A DNA stretch of 64,000 bases from an uncultured Siphonobacter sp. (GCA_913774715.1 CAJYHS010000048.1:1-64000); one strand, 5' to 3'; counted from the first letter of the stretch, positions 1-9,673 are shown. The notes: a model not told the origin generated them from the sequence alone. Program-made: numbers and translations.

Positions 1-1318
1 GCGGGTGAGCCGTGGCGTAAGCATCTGCTGTAGCTGCATCAATCGCCGTAGCTGTACCAAATTTAGCTAAAGACTGTAAGCCTGCAGAAACTGCATTCTT
101 GTAGTGAGTAGCTGCTGTTCCGGATACTGCATATCCACGGGTAGCTGCTTCCGCCAGTAACAGTTCTGTTTCCGCGTAAGTTAACACGAAAAGAGGACCA
201 CTCTGGTTACGGAAAGCATTCGTAGGACGAGAGTACTTACCAATAGGAGTTACGTTCGTTCCCGTTCCAGTAGCACCAGGATAGTTCGGTGATTTACTGA
301 TGTCGGTAGCTCCACCGGCTAAGTCATAGCCGTTAGGCAGACCTAATTGATTAGCCGGAGTAGTATCGCCACCATTAGCCGTCTGGTTAGCCGTCAGACC
401 TGCCGCAGGAACTTCAGCGATTTTGCTTAACCGAGGATCACTATTCGTTTTCAGATAGTCGATCATCGTTTTGCTCCAACGAAGCTGATACAAATCAGCT
501 GCCGTAGCTAACGCAGAAGCGTTGGCGTTGGTATAACCGTTGGTTAAGTCTGCATTTAAGTAGGCATCATCAGATACGCTCGTGAAGGTTCCACCAGTAG
601 AGGCTTTAGCCGCGTAAGCTTTAGCTGTATTTTCATCTACTTTCGTTAAACGCATCGCTAATTTCAACATTAACGAGTACCCGTAACGCTTCCACTTAGC
701 TACATCTCCACCGTAAAACGCATCGTTTGTAGGGCCAGCCTGAGAAGTATTCAGAGCAACGGTAGCTGCTTCCAGACGAGTTAGCAGTGAGGTATAGATA
801 GCCTGTTGCGTATCGTAAACTGGACGGGTGATACCCGCAGTTTTGCCCTGAAGAGCTTCGGAGTAAGGAACGTCTCCAAATACATCCGCAGCCGTTGCCA
901 GACTTTGAATTTGCATAATGGTTCCGATGTTTTCCAGATTGGACATCGAACCATTTTTCTTGGCTAACTGCTCCATCTCATAGGCGAAGCTTGCCGCGTT
1001 GTAAGCGTTATTCCAAACGCGATCCAGGTACGAATACGTGTTGTTGGACAGCACATATTTATCACCGTTTGTGTAGTAGTTGGCACCGCCCGTTGAAGTC
1101 GAAGCATAAGCCTGGATCCACATACTCTGGAACAATACAGAGTTGTAGCCAGAAATTGATTCTACGTACTTCCACTGAGCACTAGGTAACAAGAGGTTTG
1201 CGTTGAAAATCGCCTCTGATGCCTGGTTTGGGTCGGTATTCAGCTCGTCGAATTTATCCGTACAAGAGAATTGTAATGACCCAGCAAGTATAGAAAGGAG
1301 AATAAGTCTCTTTTTCAT
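1..1318 (-). CDS. SusD/RagB-family outer-membrane lipoprotein (partial, C-terminus beyond window)
   Basis: The frame is open from an ATG at 1318 to the left edge, giving about 439 residues; the end of the protein lies outside. It begins MKKRLILLSILAGSLQFSC, a lipoprotein signal whose Cys at residue 19 would be lipidated. It continues with the TDKFDELNTDPNQA segment typical of the SusD-like families that precede helical TPR-type repeats. SusD proteins sit on the cell surface as the lid of a SusC barrel and bind the glycan or peptide to be imported. SusC ends only 10 bases upstream on the same strand, so the two are almost certainly cotranscribed. No glycoside hydrolase is visible next to the pair, so the substrate cannot be named. 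Confidence 0.9.
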   Translation of the reverse strand, partial: MKKRLILLSILAGSLQFSCTDKFDELNTDPNQASEAIFNANLLLPSAQWKYVESISGYNSVLFQSMWIQAYASTSTGGANYYTNGDKYVLSNNTYSYLDRVWNNAYNAASFAYEMEQLAKKNGSMSNLENIGTIMQIQSLATAADVFGDVPYSEALQGKTAGITRPVYDTQQAIYTSLLTRLEAATVALNTSQAGPTNDAFYGGDVAKWKRYGYSLMLKLAMRLTKVDENTAKAYAAKASTGGTFTSVSDDAYLNADLTNGYTNANASALATAADLYQLRWSKTMIDYLKTNSDPRLSKIAEVPAAGLTANQTANGGDTTPANQLGLPNGYDLAGGATDISKSPNYPGATGTGTNVTPIGKYSRPTNAFRNQSGPLFVLTYAETELLLAEAATRGYAVSGTAATHYKNAVSAGLQSLAKFGTATAIDAATADAYATAHP

Positions 1319-1328
1319 TTCTAATATC

Positions 1329-4300
1329 TTATTTAAACTTAATGTTTAAGTTAACGCCATAGGTACGAGCTGAAGGAAGACCGGTACCTTCAATACCAGA
1401 GTAGTTCAGGTTCGCACCGAAAGATGATTCGGGGTCGATGTTCTTCGCCTTTCTCATGATGTAGAACAGGTTCCGACCCACCAGTGAGACGTTAACAGCC
1501 TTGATTAAAGGCAGACCTTCCAATACCTTGGCGGGCAGGTTATAACCGAGAGTAATCTGACGAAGTTTGATGAAATCACCATCTACAACACTAGTTTTAG
1601 TGATGTTGTTAGCTAAACCACGGTAGTAATCCTGAACGGGAGTTTTTACCGTACTTGCCGCACCTTCAGCCGTTACACCAGTCGTAATATAACCTTCTTC
1701 ACGTCCTACCAGAGTAGCCTTATTCAGACCTCTGAAGTAAGTCGTATATTCCGTTGCTGAAAGGATTTTATTACCGTAGTTGTAATCAATCAGGAATGCC
1801 AGATTGAAGTTATGGAACGAGAAGTCGTTATTCCAGCCACCAAACAGGGTTGGTAATACAGTACCCCAGGTTTTCAGATCACCGCGAACAGGAATACCCG
1901 CTGCGTCTACTACGATCTGACCGTTTGCATCATACTTGTAATCGTAAGCTCTGATTTGAGGACCTGAATAGCCAGGAACGAAAGCCGTCGTTGCGTTATC
2001 CAGTGTAGCCCGGTTTTTACCTAACGTAACTGGGTTATTGTTCTCGTCAGTGCTTAAGATTTTGTTCTTAACCGAAGTCAGGTTGATCGACGTATTCCAG
2101 GTGAAGTTTGTGGTTTTCACTGGCGTACCGTTCAATTGTAATTCCAGCCCCTGGTTTTGAGTAGAACCTGTGGCAACCAGACCTGAGGTATAACCCGTTG
2201 CGAAGCTATAGTTCGCATTCATGATCTCGTTGTTGGTCTTCTGGGTAAAGTAAGAAGCGTCCAGACCTAAACGACCTGAGAAGAACTTCAACTCTAAACC
2301 AATCTCAAGTTCAGTCTTCGTGAAAGGCTTCAGACCTAAGTTAGGTAGTGCAGTACCAAAGTTACCCGTAGCAATACCATTCAGTGAGTTTCCAACTGCG
2401 TAATACACTCTGGTTTTGTAAGCTTCCAAAGGCTCACCACTGGTCATAGCGTAAGAAGCCCGTAATTTACCAAAGCTAAGCTTGTTTACTTTGACTAAGT
2501 CAGAGAAAACAAAAGAGCCAGAAACCGAAGGAGTGAAGACGCTATAACTGTTTGGAGCTAATTTAGAGAAGGCATCCCAGCGTCCTGTAGTGGTTAAGTT
2601 CAGAAAGTTTTTGTAACCGAAATCGAAGCTATAGTAAGCAGATACAACCTCTGACGCATTGTAGGTATAATCACGATTATAGTTTACTACGTTTCTCCAG
2701 CTATATAGATCACGAAGAACGAAAGGACTACCACTGATGGACTGCTTATCGTAATTATTTCTACGAATGTTACCACCAAGAAGAGCATTGAAAGATAAGT
2801 CTTCGGTAATGTTTTTATTAATACCGAGTAACCCGTCAATGTTCATTTCTGTTGTACGAGCCACCGATTGTTCGTCCAAAGCACCTTGTCCTACGGGATC
2901 GCTTTTGATTGAGTAAGCTGTTCCCCAAGGAGTTACTTTGAATATCTGATCATTCGAATTATCATAACCAATCCGAGCCTGAGCGTAAATCCAGTCAGCA
3001 AACTGGTATTTCGTAGACAGCATGGAGATCAGACGCTGACGAGTTACGTTGTTAACGTATTTGTTAGTAACAAAGTAAGGGTTCGTTACGTAAGAATCAT
3101 CGCTGAATACAATCTCTTCGCCCGTAGTTGGGTTATAACCTGGAGCCAGAATACGCTGATCTACGTTCGTGGCCAGGAACATGCCATTGTTGGCGTTCAA
3201 TGGGCCATCACTCAACTGGGGTTTGTTATGTACCCGCTCGTTGATATAGTTAGCCATTACGCTAACACTGAACTTTTTCGTGATGTTCTGGTCAGCCGTT
3301 AAGTTGATCGTTTTACGATTCAGACCACTGTTAGGCAGAATAGACTTATTATCCAGATTAGAGAGAGATAAACGGAAAGAACCGTTATCACCACCCTGAC
3401 CAATAGATACCGTATTGGTAGTACTAGCTCCTGTACGATAGAAATTCTTGATGTTATTCTTCTGAGCAGAATAAGCATACTGATTTCCGTCAAACTGAGT
3501 CATCATGGAACCGTCCAGTTTCGCACCCCAGCTCAAACGAGTCGTTTGCTGAGCATCAGCGATGGAAGTAGGTTTCAGACCGTATTGACCCTGACCGTAT
3601 TCGTATTGGAAATCTGTCAGGTTCATTGGGGTATCCATGGCGTAGTTCAGGTTATAGTCAACTGAGAACTCACCTTTTCTACCTTTTTTCGTCGTAACCA
3701 GGATCACACCATTAGAAGCACGAGCACCGTATAAGGCAGAAGCCGACTGACCTTTAAGTACAGTCATGTTCTCGATGTCGTCAGGGTTTAAGTTACCCAG
3801 ACCATCGCCACCATCGGCACCGCCCCATTCACCCGCACTACCGCGTTGGGTATTATCCATAGGAACGCCATTGATGATGATCAGAGGAGCACCACCGGAG
3901 TTCATACTAGGCATACCACGTAATAAAAGCTTGGATGTTCCGCCAGGACCACCGCTAGTACCGCGAACACTCAAACCAGCAACCCGACCTGCCAGGGAGT
4001 TACCAATGTTAGTTTCACGGGCTTTGGTCATTACTTCTGCATTGATAGTCGATACCGCATACCCAATAGTACGGGCTTCTTTAGATACGCCTAAAGCGGT
4101 TACGACTACTTCCTGTAAATTACCATCGTTAGCCGCCAGACTAACATTAACTACCGTTTGTGTTCCAACCGTGACCTCTTTCTTGTTGTAACCAACGTAA
4201 GAAACGATAATGACCGCCTGATCATTAGGAATAGAAAGAGTAAAGTTACCATCGGCACTAGTAATAGCACCTTGCGTAGTACCTTTGATCGATACCGTAG

Positions 4301-4469
4301 CCCCTGCTAAAGGCTCTCCTTTTTCATCTGTCACCTTACCTGTAATCTGGCGATCGATGCTCATAGTAGCAGAATTTGCTCTACCGTAAGTAGGCGTTTC
4401 TGCACCTGAAAGCCACATTCCCAGACAAGTAAGAACCAACAATGAGGTCTTAGATAAGCTTCTTTTCAT
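1329..4469 (-). CDS. SusC/RagA-family TonB-linked outer-membrane transporter
   Basis: This 1046-residue protein has the full SusC order: a signal peptide (about 1-30), a carboxypeptidase-regulatory-like beta domain (about 42-118, beginning GKVTDEKGEPLAGATVSIKG), a TonB-box-like QEVVVTALG, a plug domain with NLNPDDIENMTVLKGQSAS and GVILVTTKKGRKG, and a C-terminal beta barrel ending VNLNIKFK. Such proteins import oligomers across the outer membrane using TonB energy with a SusD partner, here the next gene. Length is normal for the family (about 950-1150). It is preceded by a 584-base AT-rich gap but no sigma/anti-sigma pair is adjacent, so the regulator is not visible. Confidence 0.96.
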   Translation of the reverse strand: MKRSLSKTSLLVLTCLGMWLSGAETPTYGRANSATMSIDRQITGKVTDEKGEPLAGATVSIKGTTQGAITSADGNFTLSIPNDQAVIIVSYVGYNKKEVTVGTQTVVNVSLAANDGNLQEVVVTALGVSKEARTIGYAVSTINAEVMTKARETNIGNSLAGRVAGLSVRGTSGGPGGTSKLLLRGMPSMNSGGAPLIIINGVPMDNTQRGSAGEWGGADGGDGLGNLNPDDIENMTVLKGQSASALYGARASNGVILVTTKKGRKGEFSVDYNLNYAMDTPMNLTDFQYEYGQGQYGLKPTSIADAQQTTRLSWGAKLDGSMMTQFDGNQYAYSAQKNNIKNFYRTGASTTNTVSIGQGGDNGSFRLSLSNLDNKSILPNSGLNRKTINLTADQNITKKFSVSVMANYINERVHNKPQLSDGPLNANNGMFLATNVDQRILAPGYNPTTGEEIVFSDDSYVTNPYFVTNKYVNNVTRQRLISMLSTKYQFADWIYAQARIGYDNSNDQIFKVTPWGTAYSIKSDPVGQGALDEQSVARTTEMNIDGLLGINKNITEDLSFNALLGGNIRRNNYDKQSISGSPFVLRDLYSWRNVVNYNRDYTYNASEVVSAYYSFDFGYKNFLNLTTTGRWDAFSKLAPNSYSVFTPSVSGSFVFSDLVKVNKLSFGKLRASYAMTSGEPLEAYKTRVYYAVGNSLNGIATGNFGTALPNLGLKPFTKTELEIGLELKFFSGRLGLDASYFTQKTNNEIMNANYSFATGYTSGLVATGSTQNQGLELQLNGTPVKTTNFTWNTSINLTSVKNKILSTDENNNPVTLGKNRATLDNATTAFVPGYSGPQIRAYDYKYDANGQIVVDAAGIPVRGDLKTWGTVLPTLFGGWNNDFSFHNFNLAFLIDYNYGNKILSATEYTTYFRGLNKATLVGREEGYITTGVTAEGAASTVKTPVQDYYRGLANNITKTSVVDGDFIKLRQITLGYNLPAKVLEGLPLIKAVNVSLVGRNLFYIMRKAKNIDPESSFGANLNYSGIEGTGLPSARTYGVNLNIKFK

Positions 4470-5053
4470 AAGAAGAATGGAAAATGAAGTTTAAGTTTAA
4501 TTGTACGTGTGTATACAGCTTGTGGGTTGTACTTCTTATAAATTAAGCAGAGTATAGAGGTCGAGAAAAAGTAATACTGAATCCTTTAAATAATGATACT
4601 TATCGTAACTATTACGTTACGTATTATTGATATTCTGATATTTTATCTAAAAAATATTTAATTAATCATTATTAATGATATTTATAGTTGAATATTCTGT
4701 TTTTAACTTCAGTAGTATTATTTTATTCTGTTTAGAGGAAGCGAATCTTAATTTTATTTCACACAAATCTATCCTGTATTATTTAAAATTTTAAATAAAT
4801 AGGTAGAATTTTTTAAAATTTTATTTTATCTAAGTGAAACTCAGCAATATAATATAAGACTTGCTTTATATGATTATTAGTGGATAACAGTTAAAATCGA
4901 TTCATTCACAGATAATTATGTATAGAGTATAAAGCTATTGAAAAGTAAAATTTATCGCGTAAAAATGCAATAGCTACAAAAAGGCTAGTTCACAAGAAAG
5001 CCTACGCAACGGGTATGGCTACGTAGGCTTTCAGGAATTAAGTACTGGACTAA
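4470..5053. other. AT-rich non-coding leader upstream of susC
   Basis: This 584-base stretch has no credible reading frame. From about 4620 to 4980 it is strikingly rich in A and T. On the minus strand one -7-like box (CAAATCTA read on the plus strand, 4764-4771) lies about 295 bases before the SusC start, without a matching -33 element. The right end holds the terminator of the thioredoxin-like gene. A long susC leader is the simplest reading; no riboswitch fold was recognised. Confidence 0.5.
4996..5032 (-). terminator. Hairpin terminator of the thioredoxin-like gene
   Basis: An 11-base perfect stem (GAAAGCCTACG with CGTAGGCTTTC, loop 5007-5021) starts about 20 bases past the stop of the leftward gene ending at 5054. 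A short T run follows some 13 bases further on in the direction of transcription, so termination is likely but the tail is not ideal. Confidence 0.6.
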
Positions 5054-5638
5054 CTACCGGGCAAAAGTTTTCGGATAGATTTCGCTTTTGTATTTCTCCC
5101 AGGGAGTCTGTTTTTTATGATAGTTATCTCCGAAGAAGGTAACTATCTGGTGAAATTCAGGAGCTTTGTGGAAACCCGGGACTGCTTGAATGACTTGTAA
5201 TTCATTCTTTTCAACAAACGTTTCTTCCATGAAAACAACGGTTGGGAAGCTCATTTTGCCATTCATTAGCAAAGCCGCCAATTCCTGATACCCCCGATTG
5301 CCCTGGGCTATGTAGTTGAAGGTATGAGAGCCCAGTTTAATGGGGTTTTTGCCTTCGGCGTCGAGTTTTACGGCGTAGTATTTTTGGTTGACATATTCAA
5401 CGACTTTAGGATTCGTAAACGTTTCCCGATCCATCACCTTGCACCAGCCGCACCAGTCGGTGTACACATCAATCATGAATTTACGGGGCTCTTTTTGATT
5501 GCGGGCGTAGGCTTCCTCGATGGTTAGCCATTCGATTTTCGTCGCTTTTGGAGACTGGGGTTTCTCTGTTCTAGGAGCGAAAGACCAAAAAGTCAGCGAA
5601 AAGACCAAAACGCTGCAAAAAGTAAGGATGGAACGCAT
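5054..5638 (-). CDS. Secreted thioredoxin-fold protein
   Basis: The 194-residue product has an N-terminal hydrophobic signal (about residues 1-21) and a thioredoxin_7-type domain with the active-site motif WCGWC (Cys63 and Cys66) in the context DVYTDWCGWCK. A second family mark is the cis-Pro loop in KMSFPTVVF. It should act in the periplasm as a thiol-disulfide reductase or chaperone, but substrate and direction are unknown. It stands alone, divergent from the polyprenyl synthase gene, and ends in its own hairpin. Confidence 0.85.
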   Translation of the reverse strand: MRSILTFCSVLVFSLTFWSFAPRTEKPQSPKATKIEWLTIEEAYARNQKEPRKFMIDVYTDWCGWCKVMDRETFTNPKVVEYVNQKYYAVKLDAEGKNPIKLGSHTFNYIAQGNRGYQELAALLMNGKMSFPTVVFMEETFVEKNELQVIQAVPGFHKAPEFHQIVTFFGDNYHKKQTPWEKYKSEIYPKTFAR

Positions 5639-5805
5639 ATGTCGCTTGATTTGAAATCAAAATTGGCTAGAATCTCTGATAATCCTAAGATTTATTACGC
5701 TGAAAACGGAAGTCGATAACATAAAGTTGCTTGAGCGGGTTAATTTTGAAAACTCATTCAGTGATCACTCTGAATGAAGATGAATTGCTTCCGTTACCGA
5801 TCCTT

Positions 5806-6777
5806 ATGCTACTCAACGACTATACCAACGCAATTGAACAAACCATTGCGACTACTGAATACGGCCAATCTCCCATCGAATTATACCAGCCTATTGATTA
5901 CATCATGAGTCTGGGTGGCAAGCGAATTCGTCCTTTGTTAACGGTGATGTCGGCGGCTCTGTTTACGGAGAGCTGGGAGAAAGCCGTTCGCCCTGCCATC
6001 GGCGTGGAGGTCTTTCATAATTTCACCCTCATGCACGATGATATTATGGATAAAGCCCCGATTCGTCGAGGCCAGCCTACGGTGCACGAAAAATGGAATG
6101 AGAACGTAGCTATTCTTTCGGGTGATGTCATGCTGGTTTCGGCGTATGAGTTCATGACTGAGGTAGAAACCACTCATCTCAAAGCCGTTTTGAAAAAGTT
6201 TAATCGGGCGGCGGCGGAAGTGTGTGAAGGGCAACAGCTGGATATGAATTTTGAGAAACGTTCGGACGTTACCAAAGCTCAGTATCTGGAAATGATTCGT
6301 TTGAAAACTGCAGTATTACTAGGATTTGCTCTGGAATTAGGCGGAATTATTGGCGGAGCAGACGAAGAAACGGGCCTCTTACTCAAGAAAATGGGGGATG
6401 CCATTGGACTTGGTTTCCAGTTGAAAGATGATTTGCTAGACGTTTACGGCGATCCCGGTAAATTTGGCAAGCTGGTTGGTGGCGATATTCTGGCAAACAA
6501 GAAAACGTATCTATTCATTGACGCTCTTGAAAAAGCTGAGGGCGAAACCCAAAATGCCTTGCAATTCTGGTTATCACCAGCAGATCATAATAATATTGAG
6601 AAAGTACAGGCGGTAACAGAGATCTATAATCAGTTAGGCGTTCGGGAAAGGACGGAGGCGGAAATGAACCGTTGCTTTGAAGAAGGCTTTGCCTACCTGA
6701 ATGCTCTGAAGGTTGATGAAGAAAAGAAAAAACTGCTCAGCGACTTTTTCAGGAATCTGATTGAGCGGGAAAAGTAA
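5806..6777 (+). CDS. Polyprenyl diphosphate synthase (trans-isoprenyl synthase)
   Basis: The 323-residue protein carries GGKRIRP and both aspartate-rich motifs: DDIMD at residues 78-82 within LMHDDIMDKAPIRRGQPT, and KDDLLDVYGD near residue 210. These bind the Mg-diphosphate of the allylic and homoallylic substrates, so it condenses isopentenyl diphosphate into a longer trans-prenyl chain for quinones or carriers; product length cannot be read from the sequence. The frame can be opened from a TTG at 5731, but a -7-like box TAATTTTG (5741-5748) lies inside that extension and homologues begin near MLLNDYTNAIEQ, so the ATG at 5806 was chosen. Confidence 0.9.
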   Translation: MLLNDYTNAIEQTIATTEYGQSPIELYQPIDYIMSLGGKRIRPLLTVMSAALFTESWEKAVRPAIGVEVFHNFTLMHDDIMDKAPIRRGQPTVHEKWNENVAILSGDVMLVSAYEFMTEVETTHLKAVLKKFNRAAAEVCEGQQLDMNFEKRSDVTKAQYLEMIRLKTAVLLGFALELGGIIGGADEETGLLLKKMGDAIGLGFQLKDDLLDVYGDPGKFGKLVGGDILANKKTYLFIDALEKAEGETQNALQFWLSPADHNNIEKVQAVTEIYNQLGVRERTEAEMNRCFEEGFAYLNALKVDEEKKKLLSDFFRNLIEREK

Positions 6778-6796
6778 GAAAGCGTATAGGTAAAGA

Positions 6797-6827
6797 AGGA
6801 CTCTCCTGGTAATACTGGGAGGGTCCT
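6797..6827. terminator. Shared terminator hairpin between convergent genes
   Basis: AGGACTCTCCT (6797-6807) pairs with GGGAGGGTCCT (6817-6827) with two G-T wobbles. It lies midway between the stops at 6777 and 6840, which face each other. Confidence 0.5.
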
Positions 6828-6839
6828 GTCTGTTTAATC

Positions 6840-7655
6840 TTAGCTTTCCTGATGGCGTGCGTTGTGGTAAGCATCTTCATTCATGCCTAATTTCCAGTAA
6901 GCAATGGCGTATAATTCGTTATTTTGAAGGTAATGCTCCTGTTTTAAATAATCCCGAATTTCTTTGGTCTTCGTAGATTCGGCAGCAATCCAGATGTACC
7001 TGTTCTCCGAAGGAATGGAAATAGCTTCGACGGCTTGTCTCAATAAATCGCTGGTTCCGGCGGCGGCTCCATTGCGGTGCAACCACTTGAGTGGAATCTG
7101 AGCAGCGTAAGTCAGAGGCTGCTCTTCCGATGCGTCCGGGATTTCCACGAAAGCAAAGCCCCGTGCACTGGCGGGTAAACTTTCCAGAATAGCACTGATG
7201 GCGGGTAGGGCAGTTTGATCACCAGCCAGTAAATACCAGTCTGTATCGGCAAAAACTTTGACCGTACGAGCGGCAATGCCCAAGTATTTACCGGCTTCCA
7301 CGCGACTTGCCCAGGCCGAAGCCGGACCTTCGTCTCCGTGTAAAACGAAATCTATACTGAGCTCTCCCGTCGTTGCATCGTAATGTCTGATCGTATAGGT
7401 GCGGACTGCGGGAGCTTCGTCTGGTTCAGGCATCACAGGCCTACCTTTCTCCATGCGTGGGAAAACGGGTTGCTCCTGATGAGCCTGAGGAATGAAAACC
7501 TTAATGTGCATGCCTGGCGTAAACAGTTCTTGGTTTGTAGTATTATTACCATTCAGAGTTACGCGTCGCATGTGAGGAGTAATGTCTTCATAACGAACAA
7601 CTTGTAATAAAAAGAAATTGATCGACGAAGCGGATTTTATGGGTGTTGTGTTCAT
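6840..7655 (-). CDS. Siderophore-interacting protein (FAD/NAD(P)H ferric-chelate reductase, ViuB-like)
   Basis: The 271-residue protein matches the SIP family: an N-terminal FAD-binding domain with HMRRVTLNG and the isoalloxazine motif RTYTIRHYD, the DFVLHGDEGPASAWA segment, and a C-terminal SIP domain with YLLAGDQTALPAISAILE and the closing WKLGMNEDAYH. These cytoplasmic enzymes reduce ferric siderophore complexes to release iron. The gene is divergent from the DinB-like gene and a 24-base perfect palindrome lies 36 bases upstream of its start, a likely operator. No siderophore uptake gene is adjacent. Confidence 0.9.
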   Translation of the reverse strand: MNTTPIKSASSINFFLLQVVRYEDITPHMRRVTLNGNNTTNQELFTPGMHIKVFIPQAHQEQPVFPRMEKGRPVMPEPDEAPAVRTYTIRHYDATTGELSIDFVLHGDEGPASAWASRVEAGKYLGIAARTVKVFADTDWYLLAGDQTALPAISAILESLPASARGFAFVEIPDASEEQPLTYAAQIPLKWLHRNGAAAGTSDLLRQAVEAISIPSENRYIWIAAESTKTKEIRDYLKQEHYLQNNELYAIAYWKLGMNEDAYHNARHQES

Positions 7656-7690
7656 GGTACTAAGGCATTAGCAAGTGAACGAAGGTAATA

Positions 7691-7714
7691 AAATAATAAG
7701 TATACTTATTATTT
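7691..7714. promoter_or_regulatory. 24-base perfect palindrome, probable operator
   Basis: AAATAATAAGTA is followed directly by its exact reverse complement. The site is centred in the divergent region between the siderophore-interacting protein gene (start 7655) and the DinB-like gene (start 7793), about 36 and 79 bases away. It has no loop, so it is better read as a binding site for a dimeric regulator than as a terminator. The regulator is not encoded next to it. Confidence 0.6.
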
Positions 7715-7792
7715 AGACTAAATAAAATTTATTTTAAAAGGATCTGAAACCTGATTCTTCGTTAGCTTTAATCATTAGATTCATCACACAAC

Positions 7793-8332
7793 ATGAAAAG
7801 AAAACAAGCTATTCAGACGCTGGTGGGCGGGTTATTGGCGAGCCCGGTAGTAGCGGTTCAGGCTTCTGTGAAGGAAGATGCTTTCCAGAACGAATTCAAA
7901 CAGGCTTGGAAACGCTCGCAGGAGTATACGCTTGCCATCTTTAATCAAATGCCGGAAGAACATTTGAATTTCAAACCTATGCCCGAAATGTTTTCGTTTC
8001 GGATGCAATTTGTGCATTGCATGATTTATACGACGGCCCAACTGGCGAGTCGCGTTGGCGTAACAGATCCGTATGAAACGACTCAGGGCTGGAATCAGCG
8101 GTCAAAAGCAGATGTAGCTGGAGAATTAACCCGATTTTACGCCTGGGTTCAGCAAACGGTTGCAGGCTTAAAACCCGAGCAGCTCAGTAAGATGGAAGAC
8201 TTTGTAGGGGAAGCCATCACAGGACGGCAGTTATGTTATGCTCTGGAAAATCACATTATCCATCACCGAGGGCAGGGCATTGTATACTTACGATTGAAAG
8301 GAATTACGCCAGAAGGATACTTTGGTTGGTAA
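7793..8332 (+). CDS. DinB-family four-helix protein with N-terminal signal-like segment
   Basis: The 179-residue protein begins MKRKQAIQTLVGGLLASPVVAVQA, a signal-like stretch, and continues with a DinB_2-type helical bundle. Candidate metal ligands of the family are the His in MQFVHCMIY and the ENHIIHHRGQ motif near the C-terminus. DinB-like proteins are often metal-binding, some being thiol-dependent transferases; the reaction here is not known. The gene shares its upstream region and the palindrome at 7691-7714 with the siderophore-interacting protein, so common control is plausible. Confidence 0.8.
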   Translation: MKRKQAIQTLVGGLLASPVVAVQASVKEDAFQNEFKQAWKRSQEYTLAIFNQMPEEHLNFKPMPEMFSFRMQFVHCMIYTTAQLASRVGVTDPYETTQGWNQRSKADVAGELTRFYAWVQQTVAGLKPEQLSKMEDFVGEAITGRQLCYALENHIIHHRGQGIVYLRLKGITPEGYFGW

Positions 8333-8386
8333 AAGTGTGAGTTTGAAAAGGGAAAGAGATTGGACTTAGCTTAGGCAACATGCATA

Positions 8387-8431
8387 AATTCCAACTCTCC
8401 GAAAGCATTGAGCTTTCGGAGAGTTGGAATT
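8387..8431. terminator. 20-base-pair hairpin between convergent genes
   Basis: A perfect 20-base stem (8387-8406 with 8412-8431) closes a 5-base loop ATTGA. It lies between the stops at 8332 and 8487. Neither side has a long T run, but position and stability fit a bidirectional terminator. Confidence 0.75.
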
Positions 8432-8486
8432 CCATTCGAAAATAAGGCTATATTTTTAATGACTGTACTTACGCAGTCTTTAAACC

Positions 8487-9614
8487 CTAGTACTTAGCCA
8501 TTCGCATGTCAACATCCTCGGCCCAGGAGTGAATGCCTCCGGCGAGATTGGATAAATTATCATACCCATGTTCATGGCTAAGGTATTGAATTACACTGGC
8601 CGAACGCATTCCGTGATGGCAATAGACGACCACTGGGCGGTCACGCGGCACCTGATCCAGATTTGCTGGTACGGTTGCCATAGGAATCAGCACGGCTCCG
8701 GGTAAATGACAAACGTCATATTCTTCCGGGTTTCTAACATCCAATATAAAAGTATCCGGTTCTCGTTTGAGCTGGCGAACCAGTTCTACGGCCGATAACT
8801 CGCTGGGTAATAATTCGTTGGCTACTAATTTTCGATGGGTGCGTAGGCCTTCTTCAGCTAGCTTTTCTGCGTCTTCCCGGCGTTTGAACTTCATTTTTCG
8901 CTGAGAATTTTCCAGTACATCGACCAGTAGTAACTCTCCCGATAAAACGGATCCAATACCCGTAAGAACTTTGATTACTTCATTCGCCTGAAACATGCCT
9001 ATCATGCCTGGCAGAATGCCTACGACGCCTACTTCGGCACAATTTGGAATTTCAAGTCCAGTCGGTGGAGCTGGAAAAAGACAACGATACGTAGGGCCTA
9101 ACCGACCATCCTTCAGGTAATTGAACACGGAAACCTGTCCCTCAAAGCGATGAATGGCTCCGTACACGAAAGGTTTACCCTGTAAAACGCAGATGTCATT
9201 GATCAGATAGCGAACAGAAAAGTTATCCGTGCAATCTACCACGAGGTCGAACCCATCAATAATTGAAGCAGCATTTTCCGAAACCAGATTAGTCGGATAA
9301 TAGTGGTAGTCAATCAGGTCATTCAAGCGACGGAGACGATTGGCCGCGACGATTGCCTTAGGCCGGGCCACATCGGCTGATTCATACAAAACCTGACGCT
9401 GCAGGTTGGTTTCATCGACGGTGTCTCCATCCACGATGCCAATGGTTCCCACTCCCGCTGCGGATAGATACAAAAGCACCGGACAACCCAGTCCTCCAGC
9501 ACCTACCACTAACACGCGGGCTTTCTTGAGGCATTCCTGTCCTGCCGGTCCCATTTCGGGCAAAAGCAGGTGTTTTTGGTATCTCTGTTTTTCAGCGGAA
9601 GAAAGCATATACAC
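8487..9614 (-). CDS. MoeB/ThiF-type adenylyltransferase fused to rhodanese (MoeZ-like)
   Basis: This 375-residue protein has an E1-like domain (about 5-250) with the nucleotide loop GAGGLG (residues 38-43), GIVDGDTVDETNLQRQ, VDCTDNFSVRYLIND and YRCLFPAPP, followed by a rhodanese domain (about 275-370) with the active-site loop CHHGMRS (Cys332). Such fusions adenylate the C-terminal Gly-Gly of a ubiquitin-like sulfur carrier (MoaD or ThiS type) and then sulfurate it. No molybdopterin or thiamine gene is adjacent, so the pathway is undecided. A second in-frame ATG two codons on (9608) could also be the start. Confidence 0.88.
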   Translation of the reverse strand: MYMLSSAEKQRYQKHLLLPEMGPAGQECLKKARVLVVGAGGLGCPVLLYLSAAGVGTIGIVDGDTVDETNLQRQVLYESADVARPKAIVAANRLRRLNDLIDYHYYPTNLVSENAASIIDGFDLVVDCTDNFSVRYLINDICVLQGKPFVYGAIHRFEGQVSVFNYLKDGRLGPTYRCLFPAPPTGLEIPNCAEVGVVGILPGMIGMFQANEVIKVLTGIGSVLSGELLLVDVLENSQRKMKFKRREDAEKLAEEGLRTHRKLVANELLPSELSAVELVRQLKREPDTFILDVRNPEEYDVCHLPGAVLIPMATVPANLDQVPRDRPVVVYCHHGMRSASVIQYLSHEHGYDNLSNLAGGIHSWAEDVDMRMAKY

Positions 9615-9673
9615 AACTGAAGGTAAAATTTAAATGATAAGCAACCTTAAAAAACACATTCCCGAAGCATTCA

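Noticed and set aside
3766-4191. 141-codon plus-strand frame inside susC
   Set aside because: It is opposite the plug domain of SusC and Pro-rich as expected of a mirrored frame.
5731-5805. TTG-started extension of the polyprenyl synthase
   Set aside because: The extension contains a -7-like box and does not resemble the family N-terminus.
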